Positions 53,465 to 60,775 of a stretch of DNA of 64,000 bases are shown in pieces (position 1 is the stretch's first letter; the number at the start of each line of letters is the position of its first letter). The notes beneath the pieces were generated by a model. The model searched no databases, had not been told where the DNA came from, and saw only the letters and a list, made by a program, of their open reading frames with translations. This stretch comes from Oligoflexia bacterium (GTDB lineage: Bacteria; Bdellovibrionota; Bacteriovoracia; Bacteriovoracales; Bacteriovoracaceae), in NCBI GenBank assembly GCA_015232355.1, contig JADFZW010000011.1, positions 90,721-154,720 on the forward strand, read 5' to 3'. Both the position numbers and the translations under genes were made by a program.

Positions 53465-53893
53465 ATGAGTAAAAATGTAAAGGGTTCTTGTTCTGCTTTG
53501 GATTCTTTTTTAAAGGTAAAAAGTTACATTCACGACTTAAAAATTGATATTGTAAAAGAGGATGCTGAAGGTGAGATGTTACAAGTTGTAGATGAAAATA
53601 GAGGAATAAAAAATCTACTACTACATGTAAGCGAACCAATTCTTATTATCGAGCAGATTATTTTTGAAAATAAAAAAGATAATATGATGATTTTTAAAAA
53701 GTTGTTGCAAATAAATCGTCATCTAGTTCATGGAGCGCTAGTATTAGATGATGATGGAAAGTATGTGATCTTTAGAGATACTTTGCAAATTAAGAATTTA
53801 GATTTGAATGAATTGGAAGCATCTATAAATGCACTACACTTATGTTTAGTAGAGCATGGAAATGATTTGATTAAATTTTCAAAGGGACTGTAG
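53465..53893 (+). CDS. YbjN-like protein of the PspA operon
   Basis: 142 residues of the YbjN/type III chaperone-like fold: mixed helix and strand pattern with FLKVKSYIHDL, NRGIKNLLLHVSE, ILIIEQIIF, MMIFKKLLQINRHLVHGALVLDD, and a YVIFRDTLQI strand. Known: YbjN-domain proteins are often paired with PspA and act as membrane-stress or surface-related regulators. No signal peptide. Placed 65 bp before pspA on the same strand, so the two work together, probably as a membrane-stress unit. AAGGAG site with 8-bp repeats ahead of it. Family call by look; not certain. Confidence 0.7.
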   Translation: MSKNVKGSCSALDSFLKVKSYIHDLKIDIVKEDAEGEMLQVVDENRGIKNLLLHVSEPILIIEQIIFENKKDNMMIFKKLLQINRHLVHGALVLDDDGKYVIFRDTLQIKNLDLNELEASINALHLCLVEHGNDLIKFSKGL

Positions 53894-53906
53894 GATTTAT
53901 ACATAG

Positions 53907-53941
53907 TAATAATTAATAATTAATAATTAATAATTAATAAT
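53907..53941 (+). repeat. Heptamer tandem repeat between ybjN-like and pspA genes
   Basis: Five exact copies of TAATAAT end about 18 bp before the pspA start and just ahead of its AAGGAG site. A seven-base unit changes spacing by two thirds of a helix turn per copy and could tune expression. Confidence 0.85.
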
Positions 53942-53958
53942 AATTTAAGGAGTAACAA

Positions 53959-54666
53959 ATGAGTATTTTAAACAGATTTTTTATGTGGGGAAAATCAGAG
54001 GCAAATGCCGCCCTTGATAAACTAGAAGATCCAGTAAAGATGAGTGAGCAAGGTTTAGCAGAGTTAAAAAAAAATTTAGATGAAAGTGTGAGAGGATTAG
54101 CAGAGATAAAAGCAGATGCTATTCGCAACAAGAGAGAGTGCGAAGAAAAGAAAGCAACTGCCTCTGATTATGAGAAAAAAGCGATGTTACTTCTCTCTAA
54201 AGGTCAAAAGGGTGATCTGGCCCAAGGAGAAGCTGATCGTTTAGCAGCAGAAGCTCTAAATAAAAAAGAAGCAATAATGAAAGAGATTACAGTTCTTGCT
54301 CAAAATGAGGTAAAGCATACAACCATGATTACAAAATTAGAGGGAGATATCTCCAGATTAAAGCAAGAGATCGATAAGTGGACAACGGAACTTAATACTC
54401 TAAAATCAAGGGCCAAAATCGCCACCGCTAGCAAGAAGATAAATCAACAGATGGCCAAGATAGATTCTACTGGAACTGTGGCCATGCTTGAAAAGATGAA
54501 GAGTAGAGTAGAGCAAGAGGAAGCATTAGCGGAATCCTATGGGGATATTGCCAGCAAAACAACCAGTGTAGATGATGAAATAAATAAAGCATTACAAGGA
54601 ACTTCAAGTGCAAGTACCTCGGAATCTTTAAAAGCATTAAAAGATAAAATGGGTATTAAAGGTTAA
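53959..54666 (+). CDS. pspA: PspA/IM30 membrane-stress protein
   Basis: Coiled-coil ESCRT-III-like protein that forms membrane-bound polymers and protects the inner membrane against proton leakage. Seen: N-terminal amphipathic helix (MSILNRFFMWGKSEANAALD), LEDPVKMSEQGLAELKKNL block, long heptad region (30-200), and a short Ser-rich linker before KALKDKMGIKG. 235 aa, normal length. AAGGAG 9 bp before ATG, preceded by the TAATAAT repeats. Partner of the YbjN-like gene upstream. No PspF, B or C genes in view, so regulation differs from enterobacteria. Confidence 0.93.
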   Translation: MSILNRFFMWGKSEANAALDKLEDPVKMSEQGLAELKKNLDESVRGLAEIKADAIRNKRECEEKKATASDYEKKAMLLLSKGQKGDLAQGEADRLAAEALNKKEAIMKEITVLAQNEVKHTTMITKLEGDISRLKQEIDKWTTELNTLKSRAKIATASKKINQQMAKIDSTGTVAMLEKMKSRVEQEEALAESYGDIASKTTSVDDEINKALQGTSSASTSESLKALKDKMGIKG

Positions 54667-54679
54667 ATTAAGGGTTGAA

Positions 54680-56071
54680 TTAAAGATTAGGACTATATTG
54701 AGAAAAAATCGGACTTAGATTCTTTTGACTTATATTTTGTTTTTCTTTCTTCTTCTTCTTCTTCTCTCTAATAATTTTTTGCTCAAAACAATCATCAACA
54801 CTAAACTTTGCTGTTGATTCCTTTTTCATATTTTTATCACTGGTACAATAGGTAGATACAATTTTTTTCTGTTTACCAAAGATTAATGATTGTAGGGTAT
54901 CTAAACGTTTATTTAATTCATATCGTTCATCATTATCCAATAGATTATATTTCAATTCATCACATAGTTTTTGATTGTAATTACTGCTAGCAGGATTGAA
55001 ACTCATAACTATTTTTGTTACTTTTTCTCTTATCTGTTTTGCTTGATCTTGCGATTTATTTCCTGCTAATAATTTATTAAGTCTATTCATTGGATCCGAA
55101 TCTTGGGACCTCATTATTCTCGCAAATTTACAGTAAGCTTCATCAAAGCTTAGTCCATTGTCGATTGCTATCTCTTGTTTTGTATTACTTTTATCAAATA
55201 AAATATTGCCAACATGACGATCGCAATTTCCGATAACAAAATCAAGCAAAGTTAGATCCATGCTCATTTTACTTTTCTTTAGTTTTCGAGCGGATGTAGT
55301 ATTTTCAAACCAATATTGCAAGGATCCCTTTACTTCATTTTTATTAAAATAAAAATCGTCAGGATCATCAATTGAACTATATTGAAGGACCGTTGGTGGA
55401 ATTAAATTAGCATCGATCATTTGATCTACTACAAAAGCGGCCCTTTCATGTAAAAAACTTCTTCCATCTGTGCTCATCTCTTTACCGGCCACCTCACCAC
55501 ACTGTGGTTTAAAAAGTCCTTTAATATTAGCTGTCGTCTGTGCCACACATTTTCCATATACAAGACTCAAATCTACTTCTTGCATGGTAGAGAGTTTTTT
55601 TCCGTTGTTTCCTTTATACAAATAGGATTTTAAATTTTCACAACTGATTATTTTTTTTTCCAACATAGTCTCCAATTCAGTTGGTTCTTTGTTCAAAAGC
55701 GTATAGATTCCCTTTAATGGTTTTGTTAAGGTTTTTGTTTCTTTTCTTTTATTTCCACAAGCACTATTAGTATTGTCTGTATCTGTATCAGTATTTGCAT
55801 TAGCATTTACATTTTTTTGTTGTTTCCATCTTTTAAATTCTTCAATCATCTCTTCTTGTTCTTTAAGCAACTTTGTCATTTCATCATTTAACTGGGTGCT
55901 CATTTTTTCTATCTTATTCAACTTTGAGTTCCATATATCTTCCTCTGATGAGTAACAGATTTGAATTGTTGTGAAAGAGATATTGGCAATAACAGTTACA
56001 ACGAATAGAAATAGAAATTGAAATGATTTAAAATATAATTTATTTACTCTTATTTTTTGTTCTTGTTTCAT
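54680..56071 (-). CDS. Exported PI3/4-kinase-fold protein kinase-like protein
   Basis: Seen: signal segment (residues 14-40 hydrophobic), a coiled linker with NANANTDTDTDN tract, then a kinase-like core: Lys188 in IKGLFKPQCGE, Glu210 in HERAAFVVDQMI, LIPPTVL, the catalytic loop DFVIGNCDRHVGNILFD (Asp284, His286, Asn289) and metal Asp304 in AIDNGLSFD. Known: this set matches bacterial PI3/4-kinase-like and related HipA/FAM20-like folds, which phosphorylate lipids or proteins with ATP. All catalytic residues are present. Inferred: an exported kinase, possibly delivered into target cells. Basic tail (REKKKKKKEKQ). Convergent with pspA, 13 bp apart. Confidence 0.75.
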   Translation of the reverse strand: MKQEQKIRVNKLYFKSFQFLFLFVVTVIANISFTTIQICYSSEEDIWNSKLNKIEKMSTQLNDEMTKLLKEQEEMIEEFKRWKQQKNVNANANTDTDTDNTNSACGNKRKETKTLTKPLKGIYTLLNKEPTELETMLEKKIISCENLKSYLYKGNNGKKLSTMQEVDLSLVYGKCVAQTTANIKGLFKPQCGEVAGKEMSTDGRSFLHERAAFVVDQMIDANLIPPTVLQYSSIDDPDDFYFNKNEVKGSLQYWFENTTSARKLKKSKMSMDLTLLDFVIGNCDRHVGNILFDKSNTKQEIAIDNGLSFDEAYCKFARIMRSQDSDPMNRLNKLLAGNKSQDQAKQIREKVTKIVMSFNPASSNYNQKLCDELKYNLLDNDERYELNKRLDTLQSLIFGKQKKIVSTYCTSDKNMKKESTAKFSVDDCFEQKIIREKKKKKKEKQNISQKNLSPIFSQYSPNL

Positions 56072-56310
56072 TTTTTCCTTCCTTGTATTTATTTTCTTCC
56101 ATATATAATATATTCATTGTATGTACTTCATATGTATTTCGCTTTTTATCAGTACAGATTATATCTTACTTGTAGAAATAAAAGATGAGATATAAAAAAT
56201 ATACATTTTTCATATCTAGCAAAATACAAATGTGATTTTAAATATATGGAATCAGATCAATAAATTTTATAGTTTATATTTATGATAAAAAGTAGCACGA
56301 TTTTTGGGGC

Positions 56311-56344
56311 ATACTCAGGGTTGAGTTGATACTCAGGGTTGAGT
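56311..56344. repeat. Two 16-bp direct repeats
   Basis: ATACTCAGGGTTGAGT occurs at 56311-56326 and 56329-56344, each containing ACTCA/TGAGT inverted halves. The second runs into the left arm of the inverted repeat at 56343. Probably part of one small repeat element. Confidence 0.8.
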
Positions 56345-56393
56345 GCCAGCACACTTTTTGAGTTATAGTGCGACTCATTTTGTGTGCTGGCAC
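56343..56393. repeat. Nested inverted repeat (12-bp arms) inside DUF4160 gene start
   Basis: GTGCCAGCACAC and its exact reverse complement flank 27 bp that themselves contain TGAGT/ACTCA arms between T-tracts. The right arm falls in the DUF4160 frame between the family's HF and the following His. A hairpin at 60745 shares GTGCCAG. REP- or MITE-like, by appearance. Confidence 0.7.
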
Positions 56394-56567
56394 CTAAATT
56401 ATAAAGCAGTAATTGATATCTCCAACTTTTCAGTTTTAGCAGGAAAATTACCTCCTAAAGCAATGGCATTAGTAATTGAATGGGCCAGTATCTATCAAAA
56501 AGAGCTGATACAAGAGTGGGATGCATGTAAAAATGGAACTCATTTTAAAATTAAACCACTTGAATAA
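56343..56567 (+). pseudogene. DUF4160 protein, N-terminus disrupted
   Basis: Seen: YKAVIDISNFSVLAGKLPPK, AMALVIEWASIYQKEL and IKPLE at the end match the DUF4160 family (YKAVIDI...L.GKLP..AL.LV.EWA...EL... I.PLE). The family's usual start (MP.I..F.GI.I.MY..DH.PPHFHA) is missing; instead the frame begins in the inverted repeat, with VCW inserted between HF and H. A GTG at 56343 could still start translation. Known: DUF4160 is usually followed by DUF2442, as here. It is probably a decayed or remodelled antitoxin-like module. Confidence 0.6.
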
Positions 56568-56585
56568 TAATTCAACGAGGTCATT

Positions 56586-56735
56586 ATGGAATTACAAGAT
56601 TATGATATAGTATTTGTAGAATATCTTAAAGATTATGAACTAAAAATTACTTTTAAAAATGGAAAAGTTGGTGTGCTTTCCATGGACAAGTATTTTTCTA
56701 AGAGTAATAGATGCTTTATAAGGTTTAGGTGTTTT
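56586..56735 (+). pseudogene. DUF2442 N-terminal remnant
   Basis: DYDIVFVEYLKDYELKITF and NGKVGVLSMDKYF, following ATG 56586 with an AACGAGG site, look like the first 38 residues of DUF2442 proteins. The rest of that family is missing, and the frame runs on, without a stop, into the signal peptide of the next gene. Together with the disrupted DUF4160 this is the remnant of the common DUF4160-DUF2442 pair. If translated as one 344-residue chain the signal would be internal. Confidence 0.55.
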
Positions 56736-57620
56736 ATGTCTACAAAAATTTTATTGAATGGAAAGGTAAAATTATTATTAGCACTTATAGTTGTCTTTTT
56801 TTGTATTAATTGCTTGTTAAATGCATCCGAGCAGATGAAAACAAAAGAAGCGATCATCACTAAACAAATAGATCCTGCAGGCATATTTGAATCAAAAGAA
56901 TTCCAAATCTTGAGAAAAAAAGAGGGATTTATTTTCCATGTATTAACAACAAAAACTGGTGATACATTGATAATAATTGGAGAAAAACATATAGTAGATA
57001 AATCCTCGACTGGTTATGTAAAAAAGGTGGTTGAACTTCTTGAAAATGCAAAAGCTGTTAAATCAAATGATATGGAAATATATCATGAAGATCCTTTTCA
57101 TTATTCAGTTCCCATAAATCAACCAGAACTTTTAATTAAACCAGAGGATGCAAAAAGATCAGGAGGAGGGGCGCTATTTTTATCAGGTAAAAATAGTCTC
57201 CGACCTTTTGCTTCGGAAAATAGTGGAATCCTTGGAGAGATGTCACGTTGTTTGCAACTAACCACGTCCCCACTAGAAATTGGACAAATTCCACCTATTG
57301 AAGAAGTAATTCGTAATCTGCAGTTAAAACTTGAAATATTATCTTCAAAAAATAAAAATAAAAAAAATAGAACAGAGGAAGAAGAAGATAAAGATGATCT
57401 TGAAGAGGCCGGTTTAGAGGCAATTATAATAAGACTTGCAGATGGAACTCCGAAAAAAAATGATCCCTATATAGAAAAATATGATCAAAGAGGCAGGAGA
57501 ATGGGGGAGACATTATTTAATGGAAAAAATAAAGTTAGATATGCAATTGTTGGTCAAAGACATGCAGATGAAATGATAAAAACACTAATTACTTTAGGAG
57601 CAAATCAAATTTATCCCTAA
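56736..57620 (+). CDS. Exported protein with two GxxH motifs (TraB/GumN-like?)
   Basis: Seen: from ATG 56736 (AGGTG upstream) an n-region and strong signal core (KLLLALIVVFFCINCLLNAS). The mature part has LIIIGEKHIVDKS (GEKH) near its start and YAIVGQRHADEMIKTLITLG (GQRH) at its end. Known: the TraB/PrgY/GumN/Tiki superfamily is defined by two GxxH motifs at the two ends of the domain. Inferred distant member, possibly a metalloprotease-like protein, but other motifs (the Glu/Arg residues) are not clear. The middle has a Lys/Glu-rich tract. An upstream in-frame start at 56586 belongs to the DUF2442 remnant. Confidence 0.5.
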   Translation: MSTKILLNGKVKLLLALIVVFFCINCLLNASEQMKTKEAIITKQIDPAGIFESKEFQILRKKEGFIFHVLTTKTGDTLIIIGEKHIVDKSSTGYVKKVVELLENAKAVKSNDMEIYHEDPFHYSVPINQPELLIKPEDAKRSGGGALFLSGKNSLRPFASENSGILGEMSRCLQLTTSPLEIGQIPPIEEVIRNLQLKLEILSSKNKNKKNRTEEEEDKDDLEEAGLEAIIIRLADGTPKKNDPYIEKYDQRGRRMGETLFNGKNKVRYAIVGQRHADEMIKTLITLGANQIYP

Positions 57621-57752
57621 TCCTAATCATTATGTGGATGACTATAGAATAGATCTTGATATACGAGCACATTTCAAATATTATTGCTTTTATTTCTTAT
57701 AATTTCTTATAATTTCTTGTAAAAAATCAAATTAATTGAGGAGATATTTAGA

Positions 57753-59573
57753 ATGAAGTTAACAAAGTTAATGCAATTATTTTTTATTGTTGTTTCAATT
57801 TGCATGTTAGCTAGTTGTGCGACGACCACAATAAGTAAGAAGATAAATATCACCACCAATGTAGGTAAAAAAATCGCAGAGACTGCAGAGACTGCTGAGA
57901 TTTCTGATATGATTATTAAAAATGGCGTTGTCTTTACCGCCGATAATAATAATAAATTTGCAGAGGCTGTTGCTGTAAAGAAAAGTAAAATCATTTATGT
58001 TGGCACAAATTCAGAGGTAGAAAAATTGAGAGGAGATACTACGAAAGTCATAGATCTAGAGGGAAAGATGTTACTTCCAGGAATGATTGATTCTCACATT
58101 CACTCTCCAGGAACAATGCTTGATAAACTTTATTTAATAGATCTTAATGGTGTATTGACAGAAGAAGAGACAATTAAAAAAATTGAGGAGTATGTAAAAA
58201 ATCATCCTGATCTACCAATATATTATGGTTCAGGTTTTTCGGTGGGAGCATTTAAAGGAGAAGAGGTCTCTAAAGGCCCAAAGAAAGAGAGATTGGATGC
58301 AATTTCTGCAAACAAAGCAATTATAATTGATTCATATGATGGACACAGCTCTTGGTTAAACAGTAAGGCATTTGAACAATTTGCGATTACTAAGAAGACT
58401 AAAGCACCAGCAGGTGGTGTAATCGAAAAAGATGCGAATGGGGAGTTATGGGGTACACTTAAAGAATCGGCCCAAAGATTAGTACCTTCAAAAAATTTTA
58501 CAGCTGAACAAAAATTAACTGCAGCAAAAAGCTATCAAAAATATCTTCATAGTTTAGGTTATACAGGTATTATGTCGATGACTGGAGCAAAAGATGAGTT
58601 TGTTTTAATGGATAAAAAAGGTGAATTGAAGATGTATGTAAATAATGCCATTGTAATCGATCCACAAAAAGATTTAAAAAAACAAATTCAAAGTGCAATT
58701 AGTGTGAGAGATGCTTATAGTTCTCAAAATTATAGAGTGAATACTTTGAAATTTTTTGCTGATGGTGTGGTAGAGGGTGTGACTGCTTACTTACTTAAAC
58801 CATATGCTAAAGCGGCCAACAAGGGGAAAAATTTTAGAGGGACATTTCTTTGGAATATGAAAAAATTAAAGAAAAGCTTTGTTCTTGCAAATAAAAATAA
58901 ATTTCAAATACATGTTCATTCAATCGGAGATGGTTCTACTAGAAATGTATTAAATGCACTTGAATATGCTAAAAACAAACTAGCAACTAGAAATTCAAGT
59001 GTAGGTGAAGATTATCGAAATGTGATCACTCATCTACAGTTAGTAGCAGATGACGATATAAAAAGATTTGCTAAATTAAAAGTAATTGCGGCCACTCAAC
59101 CATTTTGGGGATTGAAAGAACCTAAGTGGTGGGAGGTGGTTGATTATCCTTTTCTGGCCGAAAGAGCAGAAAAAGAGTATCCATTGCAATCATTTATTAA
59201 AGCAGGAGTTATTGTTACTGCATCCTCAGATCATAGTGTAACTCCAATTCCAAATCCATTTTGGGCCATAGAAGTAGGAGTAACAAGAAATCTTGAGACT
59301 CCTGAGTATTATAGTGTTGATGAGATCAAAGATATTGATGATCCAAAATGGCTTTTAAATCCTCTCGAGCGAGCATCAATAAAAGATATGATTAAAGCAT
59401 ACACAATAAATGGTGCTTATCAAAATTTCATTGAAAAGATTACTGGTTCAATTGAAGTGGGAAAAAATGCAGATATGATTATTGTTGATAAAGATATTAC
59501 AAAAGTTAATCCGTTAACAATCGATTCATCTAAAGTAGTACATACAATATTTAATGGTGAAATAGTTTATTGA
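57753..59573 (+). CDS. Amidohydrolase-3 family lipoprotein (YtcJ-like)
   Basis: Metal-dependent hydrolase of the YtcJ type. Seen: lipobox MLASC (Cys22), the metal motif PGMIDSHIHSPG (His115, His117), QIHVHSIGDGS, THLQLV, and SSDHSVTP, giving the usual HxH, Lys/His, His, His and Asp ligands of Amidohydro_3, with beta-sandwich segments at both ends. 606 aa. Known: members open imide or amide rings; substrates are rarely known. Inferred location: envelope, by lipid anchor. Repeat AETAETAEIS near residue 42 comes from short repeats. GAGGAG site before ATG. Confidence 0.87.
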   Translation: MKLTKLMQLFFIVVSICMLASCATTTISKKINITTNVGKKIAETAETAEISDMIIKNGVVFTADNNNKFAEAVAVKKSKIIYVGTNSEVEKLRGDTTKVIDLEGKMLLPGMIDSHIHSPGTMLDKLYLIDLNGVLTEEETIKKIEEYVKNHPDLPIYYGSGFSVGAFKGEEVSKGPKKERLDAISANKAIIIDSYDGHSSWLNSKAFEQFAITKKTKAPAGGVIEKDANGELWGTLKESAQRLVPSKNFTAEQKLTAAKSYQKYLHSLGYTGIMSMTGAKDEFVLMDKKGELKMYVNNAIVIDPQKDLKKQIQSAISVRDAYSSQNYRVNTLKFFADGVVEGVTAYLLKPYAKAANKGKNFRGTFLWNMKKLKKSFVLANKNKFQIHVHSIGDGSTRNVLNALEYAKNKLATRNSSVGEDYRNVITHLQLVADDDIKRFAKLKVIAATQPFWGLKEPKWWEVVDYPFLAERAEKEYPLQSFIKAGVIVTASSDHSVTPIPNPFWAIEVGVTRNLETPEYYSVDEIKDIDDPKWLLNPLERASIKDMIKAYTINGAYQNFIEKITGSIEVGKNADMIIVDKDITKVNPLTIDSSKVVHTIFNGEIVY

Positions 59574-59598
59574 ATGAATGTTAATATCATCATCAAAA

Positions 59599-60555
59599 TT
59601 AATCCCATTGTTGGTAATTATCCAATCCCCATTTGATAGTAGATTTAGACCATCTTACTGCCTCAAGAATCATTATCTTTGCAGCTTCTACTAATTCAGC
59701 ATTGCCAGAGTTTTCTTCTGTTGGATAACCTTCTTGTTTATATAAATCCCACAATCTTTGTCCATATCCATCAACATCATTCCAATAACAGGCATTCCAT
59801 GCAGCTTTCTTAGCATCTTCCCTAGGATTAGTAATAGAATAGATTTTATTATCATTAATAGCAACAGTGGCCAAATTATGGCCTTTATCAAAATTGTTTG
59901 CAATCCATAGTTCAAAATTAAAATGTTTGGACAAAATTTCCAGATGAGAAAATCCAGGAACTGTTGTATGAATTGGTGTTGTTAAATCAACAATGTAATG
60001 AGAAGCGTAACCCAGATACCAATCACCTTTTTGTTGATCATTTTGTAAATAAAATTTATCAGCAGAACCATTTTCCCAACTTTCGAGTTTAACAGAGGAA
60101 GTAGTTTCATCAATTTCATCTAAAGGATTATCATCATAACGGTCATTATTTTTTAAACCCAATAAATTATCATGATAATCCGTATTAGCATCACCCCATT
60201 TTATTTCTTTTTTATTGTTAAAGAGAAGTCCATGTGACCATTGCTGATTAAAACCTCCTGAAATGCCTCCTTGATTTTTATCAGGCATGCCAGAAGCTGC
60301 AGCAATATTTTTTACTCGTTCTATAGACAAACCAAGCGCAGTAGCGGCGATGGTTGTGATTTTCTGATGAGTAAGATGTTCTGCACCGGCCTTATACTTT
60401 AAATTTAAGATTGGTTCGTTTTCATTTGCATACACCAAAGATGTTGATGAATTAGTTGCAAATATTGCTATAGCAATAAGAAGCAAAGAAATTAGAGAGA
60501 TTGTTTTGCAAAAAATATTTTGAAAATTAATATTAAAACTAGAATTGAAGTTCAT
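59599..60555 (-). CDS. Zinc-dependent phospholipase C / S1-P1 nuclease-fold exported protein
   Basis: Seen: signal peptide (about 1-44, ending VYA-NE) then KAGAEHLTHQKI (His ligands), MPDK (Asp), QQWSHGLLF, NTDYHDNLLG, YLGYASHYIVDLTTPIHT and HFNFELWIAN, which matches the trinuclear zinc order of bacterial phospholipase C and S1/P1 nucleases (H, D, H, H..H, H..E). Known: hydrolyses phospholipids or single-stranded nucleic acids. Inferred: secreted lipase or nuclease that could harm target membranes. AAGGAG site before ATG. Convergent with the amidohydrolase gene, 25 bp apart. Substrate is not decidable by eye. Confidence 0.78.
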   Translation of the reverse strand: MNFNSSFNINFQNIFCKTISLISLLLIAIAIFATNSSTSLVYANENEPILNLKYKAGAEHLTHQKITTIAATALGLSIERVKNIAAASGMPDKNQGGISGGFNQQWSHGLLFNNKKEIKWGDANTDYHDNLLGLKNNDRYDDNPLDEIDETTSSVKLESWENGSADKFYLQNDQQKGDWYLGYASHYIVDLTTPIHTTVPGFSHLEILSKHFNFELWIANNFDKGHNLATVAINDNKIYSITNPREDAKKAAWNACYWNDVDGYGQRLWDLYKQEGYPTEENSGNAELVEAAKIMILEAVRWSKSTIKWGLDNYQQWD

Positions 60556-60744
60556 GAATTCTCCTTTTTAATTTTGATCTTAATTTTTTATAGATTGATG
60601 TTTGATTCGTATTTCAACGACCTCTTGTAAATGATGCTAACTTGTAAGAACTTAGATGTACATACAATAAAGTGTGATGAATAAGTTATTTCTTAATGGC
60701 CGCTAAAAAAAGACCTTTGGGAAACAAGTTTGCTCGGGTATAAT

Positions 60745-60774
60745 TAGTCACTGGCGCGAAAGTGCCAGTGACTA
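60745..60774. terminator. 13-bp hairpin with GAAA loop right after the 951-residue gene
   Basis: TAGTCACTGGC / GCCAGTGACTA arms, extended by a G-T and a C-G pair, close a GAAA tetraloop on the plus strand. It starts one base after the stop of the gene on the minus strand. There is no T-run, so it may stop transcription in a factor-dependent way or stabilise the RNA end. It shares GTGCCAG with the repeat at 56343. Confidence 0.5.
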
Positions 60775-60775
60775 G

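Noticed and set aside
56586..57620. One 344-residue fused protein (DUF2442 start plus exported domain)
   Set aside because: The signal peptide would be internal and a ribosome site with ATG lies at 56736; a fusion by accidental read-through is more likely.
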